Position numbers and translations under genes: made by a program. The notes beneath the pieces were generated by a model, which was given only the letters and a program-made list of their open reading frames with translations, was not told the origin of the DNA and did not search any database. This document shows, piece by piece, positions 1 to 6,613 of a stretch of DNA of 6,807 nucleotides (within the stretch, counting starts at the first letter, position 1; every line of letters starts with the position of its first letter). The stretch lies in contig CAZUCY010000171.1 in assembly GCA_964618785.1 (NCBI GenBank), positions 1 to 6,807 of the forward strand. The letters are read 5' to 3'. The DNA is from FEN-1297 sp964618785. Its GTDB lineage: Bacteria; Bacteroidota; Ignavibacteria; Ignavibacteriales; Ignavibacteriaceae.

Positions 1-882
1 GTTATATATCGTCAGACTGAAATCCAGGCTGATGTTGGAAGGTACGAGCCTGGGAAACAGGCTTACTGCAACAAGTCCTATCATAGTCGCAATTGTTATA
101 GAAGATGCAAGGAATGCCTGGAAAAATCTTTTTGCTTTCACCGCTATAGGCTGGTACAAGACCGAAACAAGCAAAAGTATAAACAATATCCAGAATATAG
201 GATTTCTAAGTATTCCTTCAAATAAAAACGGAGCTTCAAAAAGGGAAACAAAAGTCGCTAGAACGTATAATAGAACAAATATCACCCAAGTTTTAGTTGT
301 CCAGCCAACAACCCGGCGCCTTAAATTCCCCTCAGTTTTCATTGCCAGATAAATTGAACCGTGCATAATAAACATAGTAAGACTTAATAAACCGGTTAGG
401 ATAGAGAAAGGGTTAAGCAGATCAATAAAAGTCCCTGTATAATAGCCGTTACCGTCTATAGGCAAACCCCTGATTATATTGCCTATAGCAACGCCGAATA
501 GTATTGCAGGCAGTAGACTGCCTATACCGAAAGCGTAATCCCACAGATTTCTCCAGCCTGCCGATTCTACCTTACCACGGAATTCAAAAGCAACGGCGCG
601 AAAAATTAATGCAGCAAGCAGCAGCATAAATGCAATATAAAATGCGCTGAATACGGTGGCATATACTATGGGGAAAGCGGCAAATAATGCTCCGCCGCCT
701 GTTAACAGCCATACTTCGTTGCCGTCCCAAACAGGACCTATTGAGTTCATAGCAATTCTTTTTTCATCTTCCTTTCTTATAAAAAGATGAATAACTCCCA
801 CGCCTAAATCAAAACCGTCAAGTATTGCATATCCGATAATTAAAACCCCAACCAATAAAAACCATGTTGTGTTCAAATCCAT
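1..882 (-). CDS. cydB: Cytochrome bd quinol oxidase subunit II (CydB), 3' end missing
   Basis: Subunit II of the cytochrome bd oxidase, the inner-membrane terminal oxidase that oxidises quinol and reduces O2 to water without pumping protons. The reverse complement reads open for 294 codons from ATG at 882-880 to the window edge. Family marks seen: GYAILDGFDLGVG (about residues 17-29), GPVWDGNEVW (49-58, equivalent to the E. coli W57/D58 region), TGGGALFAAFP (61-71), FRAVAFEFR (94-102), and a GN-x-x-RG segment followed by NGYYTG. Long hydrophobic stretches alternate with short loops, as expected for a multi-spanning protein. Family members are usually about 335-380 residues, so roughly 50 C-terminal residues with the last helix lie outside the window. 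The start is fixed by a strong Shine-Dalgarno at 891-899 and by a one-base overlap with the cydA stop. No frameshift or internal stop was seen. Identification is firm. Confidence 0.96.
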   Translation of the reverse strand, partial: MDLNTTWFLLVGVLIIGYAILDGFDLGVGVIHLFIRKEDEKRIAMNSIGPVWDGNEVWLLTGGGALFAAFPIVYATVFSAFYIAFMLLLAALIFRAVAFEFRGKVESAGWRNLWDYAFGIGSLLPAILFGVAIGNIIRGLPIDGNGYYTGTFIDLLNPFSILTGLLSLTMFIMHGSIYLAMKTEGNLRRRVVGWTTKTWVIFVLLYVLATFVSLFEAPFLFEGILRNPIFWILFILLLVSVLYQPIAVKAKRFFQAFLASSITIATMIGLVAVSLFPRLVPSNISLDFSLTIYN

Positions 883-2237
883 TATGACAACACCTCCTTT
901 TCAGAATCAGTTTCACCGGTTAGCAATAAAGGTTCGGGACCATGCATAATTTCTTTTACAAGCAGGTAAATAAAAAGAATACCCAAAAGAAGGTAGATTA
1001 AGCCGAACATTATTATTGAAAATATAATATCACCGGGCACAACAGAAGTTGAAACGGCATCTGATGTTCTCATAACATTATAAACAATCCACGGCTGCCT
1101 TCCTACTTCGGCGGAAATCCATCCAAGCTCGCACGCAAATACCGGAAATGGTATTGCCCATATAAACAACTTTAAAAGTTTCTTGCTTTCCCATAATTTT
1201 TTCCTGTAAAGCTGAATTGTACCCAGTCCTGTTAAAAGGATAAAAAGCATACCAAGCAGTACCATATTATGGTAAGAAACAAACGTTAAAAATAAAGGCG
1301 GGATATATTCACGGGGAAATTCATTTATACCCCTAATTTTGGCGTGCGCATCGCCAAATGCCATAAAGCTAAGTAAACTTGGAATTTCAATTTTTGCTTT
1401 CAACTGCGGCGGAGGCATTACCGGGAAAGCGAACACCGCCAAAGGTGCGCCCGTCTGTGTGGTATAAAGTCCCTGTATAGCGGCAAATTTTTCCGGCTGA
1501 AGCCTTGCAACTTCCCTTCCACTCTCATGCCCGAAAGGAAATAATTCCATAAGTGAAACAATCAAACCGAAAATTACCGCAAGTTTCATTGATTTTTTCG
1601 CCAGCACACCGTGCTTAGTTTTCAATATAAGATATGCCGAAACTCCCGCCATCATAAATGCGCCGGTGATTAAAGCGGCATCAACTGTATGAAGAAATCT
1701 GACCATTGTTGAAGGATTAAATACAGCCGCCCAGAAATCGGTAAGTTCCGCCCTGCCGTTTCTTAGAACATATCCTGCCGGAGTCTGCATCCAGGAACCT
1801 GCAACGATAATCCAGAAAGCGGATATAGTTGCTCCTACTGCAACCATTAAAATTGAAAACCAATGTGTGCCTTTTGGAACCCTGTTTCTTCCGAATAAAT
1901 AAAGTCCTAGAAACCCGGATTCAAGGAAAAATGCAAATACACCTTCTGCCGCCAATGGAGCGCCAAATATATCGCCTACAAATTTGGAATATTCAGCCCA
2001 ATTAGTACCAAATTGGAATTCCATTGTAATACCGGTAGCAACGCCTACTGCAAAGGAAAGCGCCAGTATCTTACTGAAGAACTTCCCAATCTTTTCGTAA
2101 ATTTCATCTTTCCTTTTCCAGGCAAAAGCTTCTACAAGAACCAAAAGCCAGGAGAGCCCGATAGAAATCGGCGGAAATATAAAATGAAATCCAACTGTCA
2201 TAGCAAATTGTATTCTTGACAATAATACCACATCCAT
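882..2237 (-). CDS. cydA: Cytochrome bd quinol oxidase subunit I (CydA), short Q-loop type
   Basis: Subunit I carries the three hemes (b558, b595, d) and the quinol site of cytochrome bd oxidase. The 451-residue protein is complete. Residues matching known E. coli ligands or conserved sites: H18 (E. coli H19), E98 and E106 (E99, E107), H183 (H186, heme b558), M325 (M393, heme b558), W373 (W441), E377 (E445), and GRQPW at 379-383. The Q-loop segment GHESGREVARLQPEKFAAIQ (236-255) retains Lys250 (E. coli K252) but has Gln255 where E. coli has E257, and SYHNMV (321-326) has His323 where E. coli has R391. E. coli CydA is about 522 residues; the shorter length fits the short-Q-loop (CIO-like) class. 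ATG at 2237-2235 is preceded by AAGGAG at 2246-2251 with 8-nt spacing. It is the first gene of the cydAB operon. No cydX, cydC or cydD is visible here. Confidence 0.97.
   Translation of the reverse strand: MDVVLLSRIQFAMTVGFHFIFPPISIGLSWLLVLVEAFAWKRKDEIYEKIGKFFSKILALSFAVGVATGITMEFQFGTNWAEYSKFVGDIFGAPLAAEGVFAFFLESGFLGLYLFGRNRVPKGTHWFSILMVAVGATISAFWIIVAGSWMQTPAGYVLRNGRAELTDFWAAVFNPSTMVRFLHTVDAALITGAFMMAGVSAYLILKTKHGVLAKKSMKLAVIFGLIVSLMELFPFGHESGREVARLQPEKFAAIQGLYTTQTGAPLAVFAFPVMPPPQLKAKIEIPSLLSFMAFGDAHAKIRGINEFPREYIPPLFLTFVSYHNMVLLGMLFILLTGLGTIQLYRKKLWESKKLLKLFIWAIPFPVFACELGWISAEVGRQPWIVYNVMRTSDAVSTSVVPGDIIFSIIMFGLIYLLLGILFIYLLVKEIMHGPEPLLLTGETDSEKEVLS
891..899 (-). promoter_or_regulatory. Ribosome binding site of cydB, inside the cydA 3' end
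   Basis: On the minus strand AAGGAGGTG lies 8 nt upstream of the cydB ATG and is made of the last cydA codons (Glu-Lys-Glu-Val-Leu-Ser-stop). The cydA stop and cydB start share one base (TAATG, 880-884). This arrangement is typical of translational coupling, which would keep the two subunits near a 1:1 ratio. The site also settles the cydB start. Confidence 0.85.
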
Positions 2238-2245
2238 AAATATTA

Positions 2246-2251
2246 CTCCTT
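2246..2251 (-). promoter_or_regulatory. Ribosome binding site of cydA
   Basis: AAGGAG on the minus strand, 8 nt before the cydA ATG. It is a near-consensus Shine-Dalgarno and supports the start at 2237. The two peptidase genes on the other strand have much weaker sites. Confidence 0.8.
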
Positions 2252-2346
2252 AATGAATTGAATATTTAATATTAATCTTTTTAATCGGAACATCCTCTCT
2301 TGTTTCTCCTGGAAAATTCATATTACTCAGTACAATTTTGTTAGTT

Positions 2347-2364
2347 GTTTAAATTTAATTAAAC
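2347..2364. promoter_or_regulatory. Inverted repeat GTTTAA-N6-TTAAAC, possible operator
   Basis: Perfect 6-bp arms around a 6-bp AT centre, about 110 bp upstream of cydA and 190 bp upstream of the peptidase start. The flanks extend the symmetry loosely (TTAG on the left, CTAA on the right, with a 3-nt bulge). A dyad between divergent genes could bind a dimeric regulator, but in such AT-rich DNA it could also arise by chance. No regulator can be named. Confidence 0.25.
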
Positions 2365-2412
2365 TAAAGAAAAGATAGTATCGGCGCTTTAAATTATTTT
2401 TTTAAGTTCTCA

Positions 2413-2441
2413 TTGTTTAGATATTCAGATTAAGTTATAAT
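2413..2441 (+). promoter_or_regulatory. Candidate sigma-70-like promoter for the first M1 peptidase gene
   Basis: TTGTTT (2413-2418) and a perfect TATAAT (2436-2441) are separated by 17 nt and point towards the peptidase gene, predicting a leader of about 105-110 nt. The -35 matches only TTG of the consensus, and promoters in Bacteroidota-like bacteria often follow a different pattern, so this is only a candidate. Confidence 0.33.
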
Positions 2442-2555
2442 TTCAAATGAATGTGAAAAATGTAACCGTTATTTGCACAAAAAATTTTGATTTTAATGCA
2501 AATTTTAATAATCTCGCAGTTAGATTTTAGTATTATAAATAAAATTAGAACGCGG

Positions 2556-4342
2556 ATGAATAAATATACCTGCTTACTCTTTTTTCTATTAACGTTTTCT
2601 ATAATATCTTTCCCGCAAGAAAATAACTCCTATAACCCGCAAAAAGCTTTTGATCCGCTGTTTGACAATCAGCCAGGTACATTTTACAGAAGCGGCAGCG
2701 GTCAGCCTGGACCCGGTTACTGGCAAAACCGCGCAGATTATAAGATAAACGTCAGGTTAAACGAGATTGATAATTCAATTGAAGGCAAAGAAGTAATAAC
2801 TTACACTAATAACAGTCCTGACAATCTCTCGTTTTTATGGCTTCAGCTTGAGCAGAATTGTTTTAAAGACAGCTCAAGAAGCGCTTTAACATCTCCCCCG
2901 CAGCCGCAAGATAGAAACTTCAGAGGAGGCTTCAATATAAAATCAATTCGTATTGAATTAGAAGGAGTAGACTATAATGCGGTTTATCTTATTTCCGATA
3001 CGCGCCTGCAGATAAGACTTCCTAAAGATTTGAAACCTAATACCGGAAAAGTTTTAATCTTAATTGAATATACATTTAAAATTCCTCCACGCGGTTATGG
3101 AAGATGCGGCTTTATGGATACTAAAAACGGTATGGTTTATGAGCTTGCGCAATGGTACCCGCGTATGGAGGTTTATGATGATATTAAAGGCTGGAATTCA
3201 CTCCCNNNNNNNNNNNNNNNNNNNNNNNNNNNNNNNNNNNNNNNNNNNNNNNNNNNNNNNNNNNNNNNNNNNNNNNNNNNNNNNNNNNNNNNNNNNNNNN
3301 NNNNNCGGCTTTCATCTGGGATGCTGCAAAAGTAAATTTACCCGAAGGCAGGAAGGCATTAGCTATGTCTGTTTATCCTATAGAATACAGCGGCGATAGT
3401 GCCTGGAGCCGTTCAACAGAGTATTTGAAAAGCAGCATTGAGATATATTCAAAAAACTGGTATGAATATCCATACCCTGTTGCAGTAAATGTATGCGGGC
3501 CTGTCGGCGGAATGGAATACCCGGGAATAATATTCTGCAGCTACCGGGCAAAAAGAAAAGACATGTGGATGGTAACGACACATGAAATAGGTCATAACTG
3601 GTTCCCTATGATTGTCGGTACAAATGAACGTGAAAATACCTGGATGGATGAAGGATTTAATACATTTATAAATATTTATTCAACTGATGAATTCAACAAC
3701 GGCGAATACGCTCCAAAAAGAGATCATGAATATGCGCCAAATGGCGGCAATCCTGCAAGAGAAATAGTAGAATTTCTTGTTAGTCCTCACTCCATGCCTA
3801 TTATGTCTTACGCAGATGCAATCCCAGTCCCGTATGTTCATCAGCTTGAATATTACAAAACTGCTCTCGGACTTGTGATGCTCCGCGAAAACGTATTAGG
3901 GCATGACAGGTTTGATTACGCATTTAGAACATACATTAAAAGATGGGCATATAAACATCCTTCACCAATTGATTTTTTCCGTACAATTAATGATGCAGCC
4001 GGTGAAAATTTAAATTGGTTCTGGAAGGAATGGTTTGTTAAAGATTGGAAACTTGATCAGGCAGTTAAAGATGTAAAATATGTGGATAATGATTCCTCAA
4101 AAGGAATTTTGATTACAATTGAGAATAAAAACCAAATGGTAATGCCTGTAACTGTAGAAATAATAGAAAAAAGCGGTCGTTCAGGCAGGGTAAATTTGCC
4201 GGTTGAGATTTGGGAACGTTCAGGTGAATGGACCTTTAAGTATGATTCGACAGGAATAATTGATTCCGTTATAATAGATCCCGATCAAGTACTGCCGGAT
4301 ATTGATCCCTCTAATAACGTATGGAAATCAGGGAATAATTAA
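2556..4342 (+). CDS. Secreted M1-family zinc metallopeptidase, copy 1, interrupted by an assembly gap
   Basis: Predicted exported aminopeptidase-like enzyme. The ATG at 2556 starts a signal peptide (MNKYTCLLFFLLTFSIISF); the ribosome binding site is weak. Before the gap, 216 codons cover the N-terminal beta domain with TNNSPDNLSFLWLQL and AQWYPRMEVYDD. After the gap come GGMEYPG (substrate-binding motif equivalent to GAMEN), the zinc site HEIGH (3581-3595), and the third ligand Glu in WMDEG (3650-3652), giving HExxH-X18-E. A Tyr-Tyr-Lys segment holds the likely catalytic Tyr, followed by a C-terminal beta domain ending in IDPDQVLPDIDPSNN. The gap at 3206-3305 shifts the frame artificially; aligned to the neighbouring paralogue the true protein should be about 657 residues, against 658 for the neighbour. 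I therefore read one intact gene, not two genes or a pseudogene. Natural substrate is unknown. Homology is firm; intactness across the gap is inferred. Confidence 0.9.
3206..3305. other. Assembly gap of 100 N inside the M1 peptidase gene
   Basis: Exactly 100 unknown bases, a common placeholder for a gap of unsized length. The left flank encodes GWNSL-P and the right flank encodes (x)-AFIWDAAKVNLP. In the intact paralogue the matching flanks are GWNTLP and NSFIWDAAKINLP, separated by 287 nt (5305-5591). Frame continuity requires a true length congruent to 2 modulo 3; 287 fits and 100 does not. Confidence 0.97.
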
Positions 4343-4350
4343 TTTTGATT

Positions 4351-4409
4351 GCCTGGGTGAATTATTCTTGAAATATATCAAGAGTTATTACATAATATCC
4401 ACTCCAGGC
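4351..4409. repeat. Nested inverted repeats just after the first M1 gene
   Basis: Outer arms GCCTGG (4351-4356) and CCAGGC (4404-4409), extended by GTG/CAC with one bulged T, enclose an inner hairpin TCTTGA-AATATA-TCAAGA (4366-4383). The outer arm begins 8 nt after the stop codon of copy 1. It may fold in RNA as a 3' end structure. There is no U-run directly after it, so it is not a textbook intrinsic terminator. Confidence 0.45.
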
Positions 4410-4410
4410 T

Positions 4411-4456
4411 AAAGCCCTCCCCTCCTTAGTAATGTGGGGATAAAGGGGAGGTAGTT
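4411..4456. repeat. REP-like C/G-rich extragenic palindrome
   Basis: CCTCCCCT (4416-4423) and AGGGGAGG (4444-4451) form perfect 8-bp arms around a 20-nt loop, which itself contains CTCC and GGGG that could pair alternatively. It stands out as the only G/C-rich block in an AT-rich spacer. From memory, similar palindromes (CCCTCCCC...AGGGGAGGT with an inner hairpin) recur between genes in Bacteroidota and Ignavibacteria drafts. Here the inner arm looks degenerate. Only one copy is in the window, so its repeat status is inferred. Confidence 0.5.
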
Positions 4457-4636
4457 TAACTAATTTTTATTTACATATGATTAATATTTCTATAACACCT
4501 GATTTATAATCTTTTCATTTAATAATTTTACACGCTTTAATTTGATAATTAATAAAAACAATAATTTATTTATAGACAATTCAATCTTCATTCTGATGTC
4601 ATTTTTCACCCGGCAAATGAGCCTGAAAGTGAGATT

Positions 4637-6613
4637 ATGAAGCACTTAATGGCATTGTTAATAATTACAGTACTGATATCTGCTTTTATTAATCTTTCTT
4701 ATGCACAGGGAAATAGCAATTACATCCCCGGCGAAACATTTGACATAAATTTTTTAAATTCACCGGGAAATATTTACAGAAGCGGGAATGGCGCTCCCGG
4801 TCCAAATTATTGGACTAACCGGGCAGATTATGTAATAAAAGCGTCTTTAGATACTGTCCAAAAAGAAATCACAGCTGCGGTTAAAATAACTTATACAAAT
4901 AATAGCCCGGACGATTTAAACTATTTATGGCTTCAGCTTGACCAGAATATTTATAAAAAAGATTCCCGCGGTTCTTTAACTTCTCCAGTTAGCGGATACA
5001 GGTATGGCGAGCAAAACTATACGCAGGGATGTATTATTAGATCCGTGAAGCTAATTCAGAATTCGAATTCATCTACAGTCCGTTATATTGTTAATGATAC
5101 ACGTATGCAAGTAATACTTCCTTACTTATTAAAAGCTCATGGAGATAAGGTAGAAATTGAAATTGATTATTGCTTTACTATACCGGAGCACGGTTCGGAC
5201 AGGATGGGGTATCTGCAGACTGAAAACGGAATTATATATGAAATAGCACAGTGGTATCCCCGGATGGAAGTTTATGATGATATTATCGGCTGGAATACCC
5301 TTCCCTATTTAGGGATGGGAGAATTTTACTTAGATTATGGAAATTTTGATTATTATTTAACCGTGCCCAGTGATCAGATCGTTGCCGGATCGGGCATTTT
5401 GCAAAATCCGGAAGAGGTATTAACACAAGACGAAATCAATAGATTAGATGATGCGTCAAAAAGCGATAAAAGAGTATTTATTTTAAAAGCCGGTGAGCTT
5501 AAAAATCCACAAATGAGACCGGCAGGGAAAGAAAATTTGACGTGGCATTATAAAATAGAAAACTCTAGAGATGTATCCTGGGCATGTTCTAATTCTTTTA
5601 TCTGGGACGCCGCAAAAATCAATCTCCCCAGTGGTAAACCATGCCTGGCTATGTCTGTATACCCGGCTGAATCTTTTACGGATTCTACATGGGAAAGGGC
5701 TACCGAATATGTGAAAGCAACTATTGAAATTAATTCAAAACTGTGGTTTGAATATCCGTATCCGGCAGCCGTAAATGTAGCGGGAGTTGTCGGCGGAATG
5801 GAATATCCCGGCATAGTCTTTTGCGATTGGAAAGCAAAAAAAAACGAGCTATGGGAAGTAACAACACATGAATTTGGTCATACCTGGTTTCCTATGATTG
5901 TCGGTTCTAATGAACGTGAATATGCCTGGATGGATGAAGGACTGAATACTTTTATTAACATATATTCTACTATTTATTTTAACAACAGCGAATTTAAACC
6001 CCGCAGCAATGATGCCAGGGAGATGGTAGCTCTCTTATTGAAAAAAAATCCTCAAACAATAATGACATATCCCGATAATTTTGTTTTACAAAACCTTGGA
6101 TTGGATGCATATTATAAACCTTCGCTTGGGCACTACTTATTGAGGAATTATATATTGGACAGCGCCCGTTTTGATTATGCTTTCCGCACTTATATAAATA
6201 GGTGGGCATATAAACATCCCTCACCGGATGACTTTTTCAGGACGATCAATGATGTTACAGGCGAAAATCTCAATTGGTTCTGGAAAGAATGGTTCTTTAA
6301 AAACTGGACACTTGATCAGGCTGTAAAAGATGTAAAATATATTGATAACGACCCTGCAAATGGAACTCTTATTACAATAGAAAACCTTGGGAAAATGGTC
6401 ATGCCCGTTACTATTGAAATAAAAGAGAAAAATAATAAAACCGGCAGAATAAATCTGCCCGTCGAGGTTTGGCTGCATTCAGGTGAATGGACTTTCCGAT
6501 ATAACTCTACAAGTTTGATTGATTCCGTAATTATTGATCCGGATAAAGCTTTACCGGATGTTAATCCTGATAATAATTCATGGGCTCCCGGTTCTGAAAG
6601 TACAATAAAATGA
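4637..6613 (+). CDS. Secreted M1-family zinc metallopeptidase, copy 2 (intact)
   Basis: Complete 658-residue exported metallopeptidase, tandem paralogue of the gene upstream. Signal peptide at residues 1-23, likely cleaved after SYA and before QG. An N-terminal beta domain (about 60-245) contains TNNSPDDLNYLWLQL and AQWYPRMEVYDD. The catalytic domain carries GGMEYPG (386-392), HEFGH (411-415) and Glu434 in WMDEG, so the HExxH-X18-E zinc site is complete. The likely catalytic Tyr is Y492 in AYYKPSLGHYLL. The C-terminal beta domain (about 565-645) ends in IDPDKALPDVNPDNN. Compared with copy 1 it lacks about 9 residues after FNN (near 450) and differs markedly between 452 and 500, while 51 of 58 residues match from R511 onward. 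The Shine-Dalgarno is weak (AAAGTGAGA). The spacer of 294 nt with hairpins suggests separate transcription, though readthrough is possible. Substrate unknown; aminopeptidase activity is inferred from the family. Confidence 0.94.
   Translation: MKHLMALLIITVLISAFINLSYAQGNSNYIPGETFDINFLNSPGNIYRSGNGAPGPNYWTNRADYVIKASLDTVQKEITAAVKITYTNNSPDDLNYLWLQLDQNIYKKDSRGSLTSPVSGYRYGEQNYTQGCIIRSVKLIQNSNSSTVRYIVNDTRMQVILPYLLKAHGDKVEIEIDYCFTIPEHGSDRMGYLQTENGIIYEIAQWYPRMEVYDDIIGWNTLPYLGMGEFYLDYGNFDYYLTVPSDQIVAGSGILQNPEEVLTQDEINRLDDASKSDKRVFILKAGELKNPQMRPAGKENLTWHYKIENSRDVSWACSNSFIWDAAKINLPSGKPCLAMSVYPAESFTDSTWERATEYVKATIEINSKLWFEYPYPAAVNVAGVVGGMEYPGIVFCDWKAKKNELWEVTTHEFGHTWFPMIVGSNEREYAWMDEGLNTFINIYSTIYFNNSEFKPRSNDAREMVALLLKKNPQTIMTYPDNFVLQNLGLDAYYKPSLGHYLLRNYILDSARFDYAFRTYINRWAYKHPSPDDFFRTINDVTGENLNWFWKEWFFKNWTLDQAVKDVKYIDNDPANGTLITIENLGKMVMPVTIEIKEKNNKTGRINLPVEVWLHSGEWTFRYNSTSLIDSVIIDPDKALPDVNPDNNSWAPGSESTIK

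Larger units (their letters stand above)
2238..2555. other. Divergent intergenic region between cydAB and the first M1 peptidase gene
   Basis: About 318 nt, strongly AT-rich, separating two divergently transcribed units, so promoters for both must lie here or just inside the genes. It holds the cydA ribosome binding site, a GTTTAA-N6-TTAAAC dyad (2347-2364), and a TTG/TATAAT promoter-like pair on the plus strand (2413-2441). I found no convincing minus-strand promoter for cydAB and no clear FNR-type TTGAT-N4-ATCAA site. No open frame of credible length was found. The frame of the downstream gene can be extended back to a TTG at 2487, but that would put 23 residues in front of an obvious signal peptide. 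Confidence 0.7.

Noticed and set aside
32..352. Plus-strand open frame of 106 codons
   Set aside because: It lies wholly antisense to cydB, whose minus-strand reading has strong family motifs, and the translated product has no recognisable features.
2261..2273. AATATT-T-AATATT symmetric element upstream of cydA
   Set aside because: It is pure A/T in an AT-rich leader and expected by chance; no further symmetry or known motif.
2487..2555. Upstream TTG (and in-frame ATG at 2496) extension of the first peptidase
   Set aside because: It would place 23 residues ahead of a clear signal peptide. ATG at 2556 gives a normal exported N-terminus and a length matching the paralogue.
2556..4342. First peptidase as a frameshifted pseudogene or two separate genes
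   Set aside because: The frame change falls exactly at the run of N, and the motifs on both sides continue the same protein in correct order. The shift is explained by the placeholder length.
4470..4555. Promoter-like pairs for copy 2 (TTTACA at 4470 with TATAAC at 4491; TTTACA at 4527 with TAATAA at 4550)
   Set aside because: The first has a 15-nt spacer and the second a poor -10 match. Neither is convincing in DNA of this composition.
5836..5844. Run of nine A giving an A-AAA-AAC slippery heptamer in copy 2
   Set aside because: The gene continues in frame through the zinc site to a normal C-terminus, so no programmed or accidental frameshift is needed. I saw no downstream stimulatory structure.
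5548..6478. Several minus-strand open frames within the second peptidase gene (and similar ones at 3378-3581)
   Set aside because: They are antisense to a well-supported gene, have no ribosome binding sites or recognisable products, and follow from its codon composition.
4200..6613. Type IX secretion C-terminal sorting domain on the peptidases
   Set aside because: Both proteins end in the LPD-x-x-P-x-NN tail typical of this M1 group, with no further sorting domain. Export to the periplasm or outside by signal peptide is all the sequence supports.
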